DNA from: Kibdelosporangium sp. MJ126-NF4
GTDB taxonomy: Bacteria > Actinomycetota > Actinomycetes > Mycobacteriales > Pseudonocardiaceae
Direction of reading: 5' to 3'
DNA length: 64,000 nucleotides
Assembly: GCF_000826545.1 (NCBI RefSeq)
Contig: NZ_CDME01000021.1
Location: 29,076 to 93,075, forward strand
In this document: piece after piece, positions 63,986 through 64,000 of the stretch
Layout of the letters: each line of letters starts with the position of its first letter
How positions within the stretch are numbered: position 1 is the first letter of the stretch
The notes under the pieces: model-generated
Database searches by the model: none
What the model saw: the letters and a program-made list of their open reading frames with translations, nothing else
What the model was told of the DNA's origin: nothing
Position numbers and translations under genes: made by a program

Positions 63986-64000
63986 CTAGTATGGCCGCAC

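Overview
This is a high-GC (about 70%) actinobacterial chromosome window. Gene content and order follow one well known block of the Mycobacterium tuberculosis and Streptomyces chromosomes: choD-guaB3-guaB2-DUF5319-rsdA-sigD-[Rv3415c-like]-whiB3/whiD-groES/groEL1, then tsaD-rimI-tsaB, tsaE, alr, nnr, glmM-rpsI-rplM and an ESX-4 type VII secretion locus. A BldM-type regulator sits next to sigD and the whiB gene, as in Streptomyces. ESX-4, frequent leaderless starts and GTG/TTG starts together suggest a filamentous member of the Pseudonocardiaceae or a close relative. That placement is inference from the sequence and remembered synteny; no database was searched.

Layout. 0-5 kb: a truncated CHAT protease-like protein, a secreted bicovalent flavin oxidase and ChoD. 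5-17 kb: purine genes (guaB3, guaB2), the SigD/RsdA pair, an overlapping three-gene operon (B12-binding MerR regulator, TPR-like protein, BldM-like regulator), a WhiB iron-sulfur regulator and CIRCE-controlled groES-groEL1. 17-25 kb: an accessory stretch with an XRE regulator cluster, a second bicovalent flavin oxidase, a PhoD phosphatase and a secreted peptidoglycan amidase; it separates groEL from tsaD. 25-38 kb: the tRNA t6A genes tsaD/rimI/tsaB and tsaE plus alr, interrupted by MerR-thioredoxin, an enoyl-CoA hydratase with an HxlR regulator, a matB-carboxyltransferase pair for malonyl-CoA supply, an MFS exporter and two tandem double-length Lrp regulators. 38-47 kb: regulators with small metabolic targets, a carboxylesterase, nnr, an orphan DUF4157 protein and a hydrolase.

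46.9-52.2 kb holds the most unusual content: two tandem, diverged copies of a three-gene cassette (small EspC-like helical protein, large PPE-like protein with a Gly/Pro-rich tail, small acidic coiled-coil protein), all on the minus strand. They lie between nnr and glmM, a few kilobases from an ESX-4 locus (56-64 kb) made of two WXG100 proteins, a DnaK-like ATPase fused to an Rv3446c-type domain, mycosin and EccD. A two-component system is inserted in the ESX-4 block. I infer that the cassettes encode T7SS substrates or a surface assembly exported by this or another ESX machine.

Structured DNA. Two intergenic elements (8854-8976 and 44990-45120) share one nested-palindrome design and sequence. 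A third element (38260-38392) shares only the central hairpin. A fourth, unrelated long inverted repeat lies at 40504-40665. At least eleven genes have a TANNNT box exactly six bases before the start codon, the pattern expected for leaderless transcripts. No tRNA, rRNA, CRISPR array, insertion sequence or prophage was recognised.
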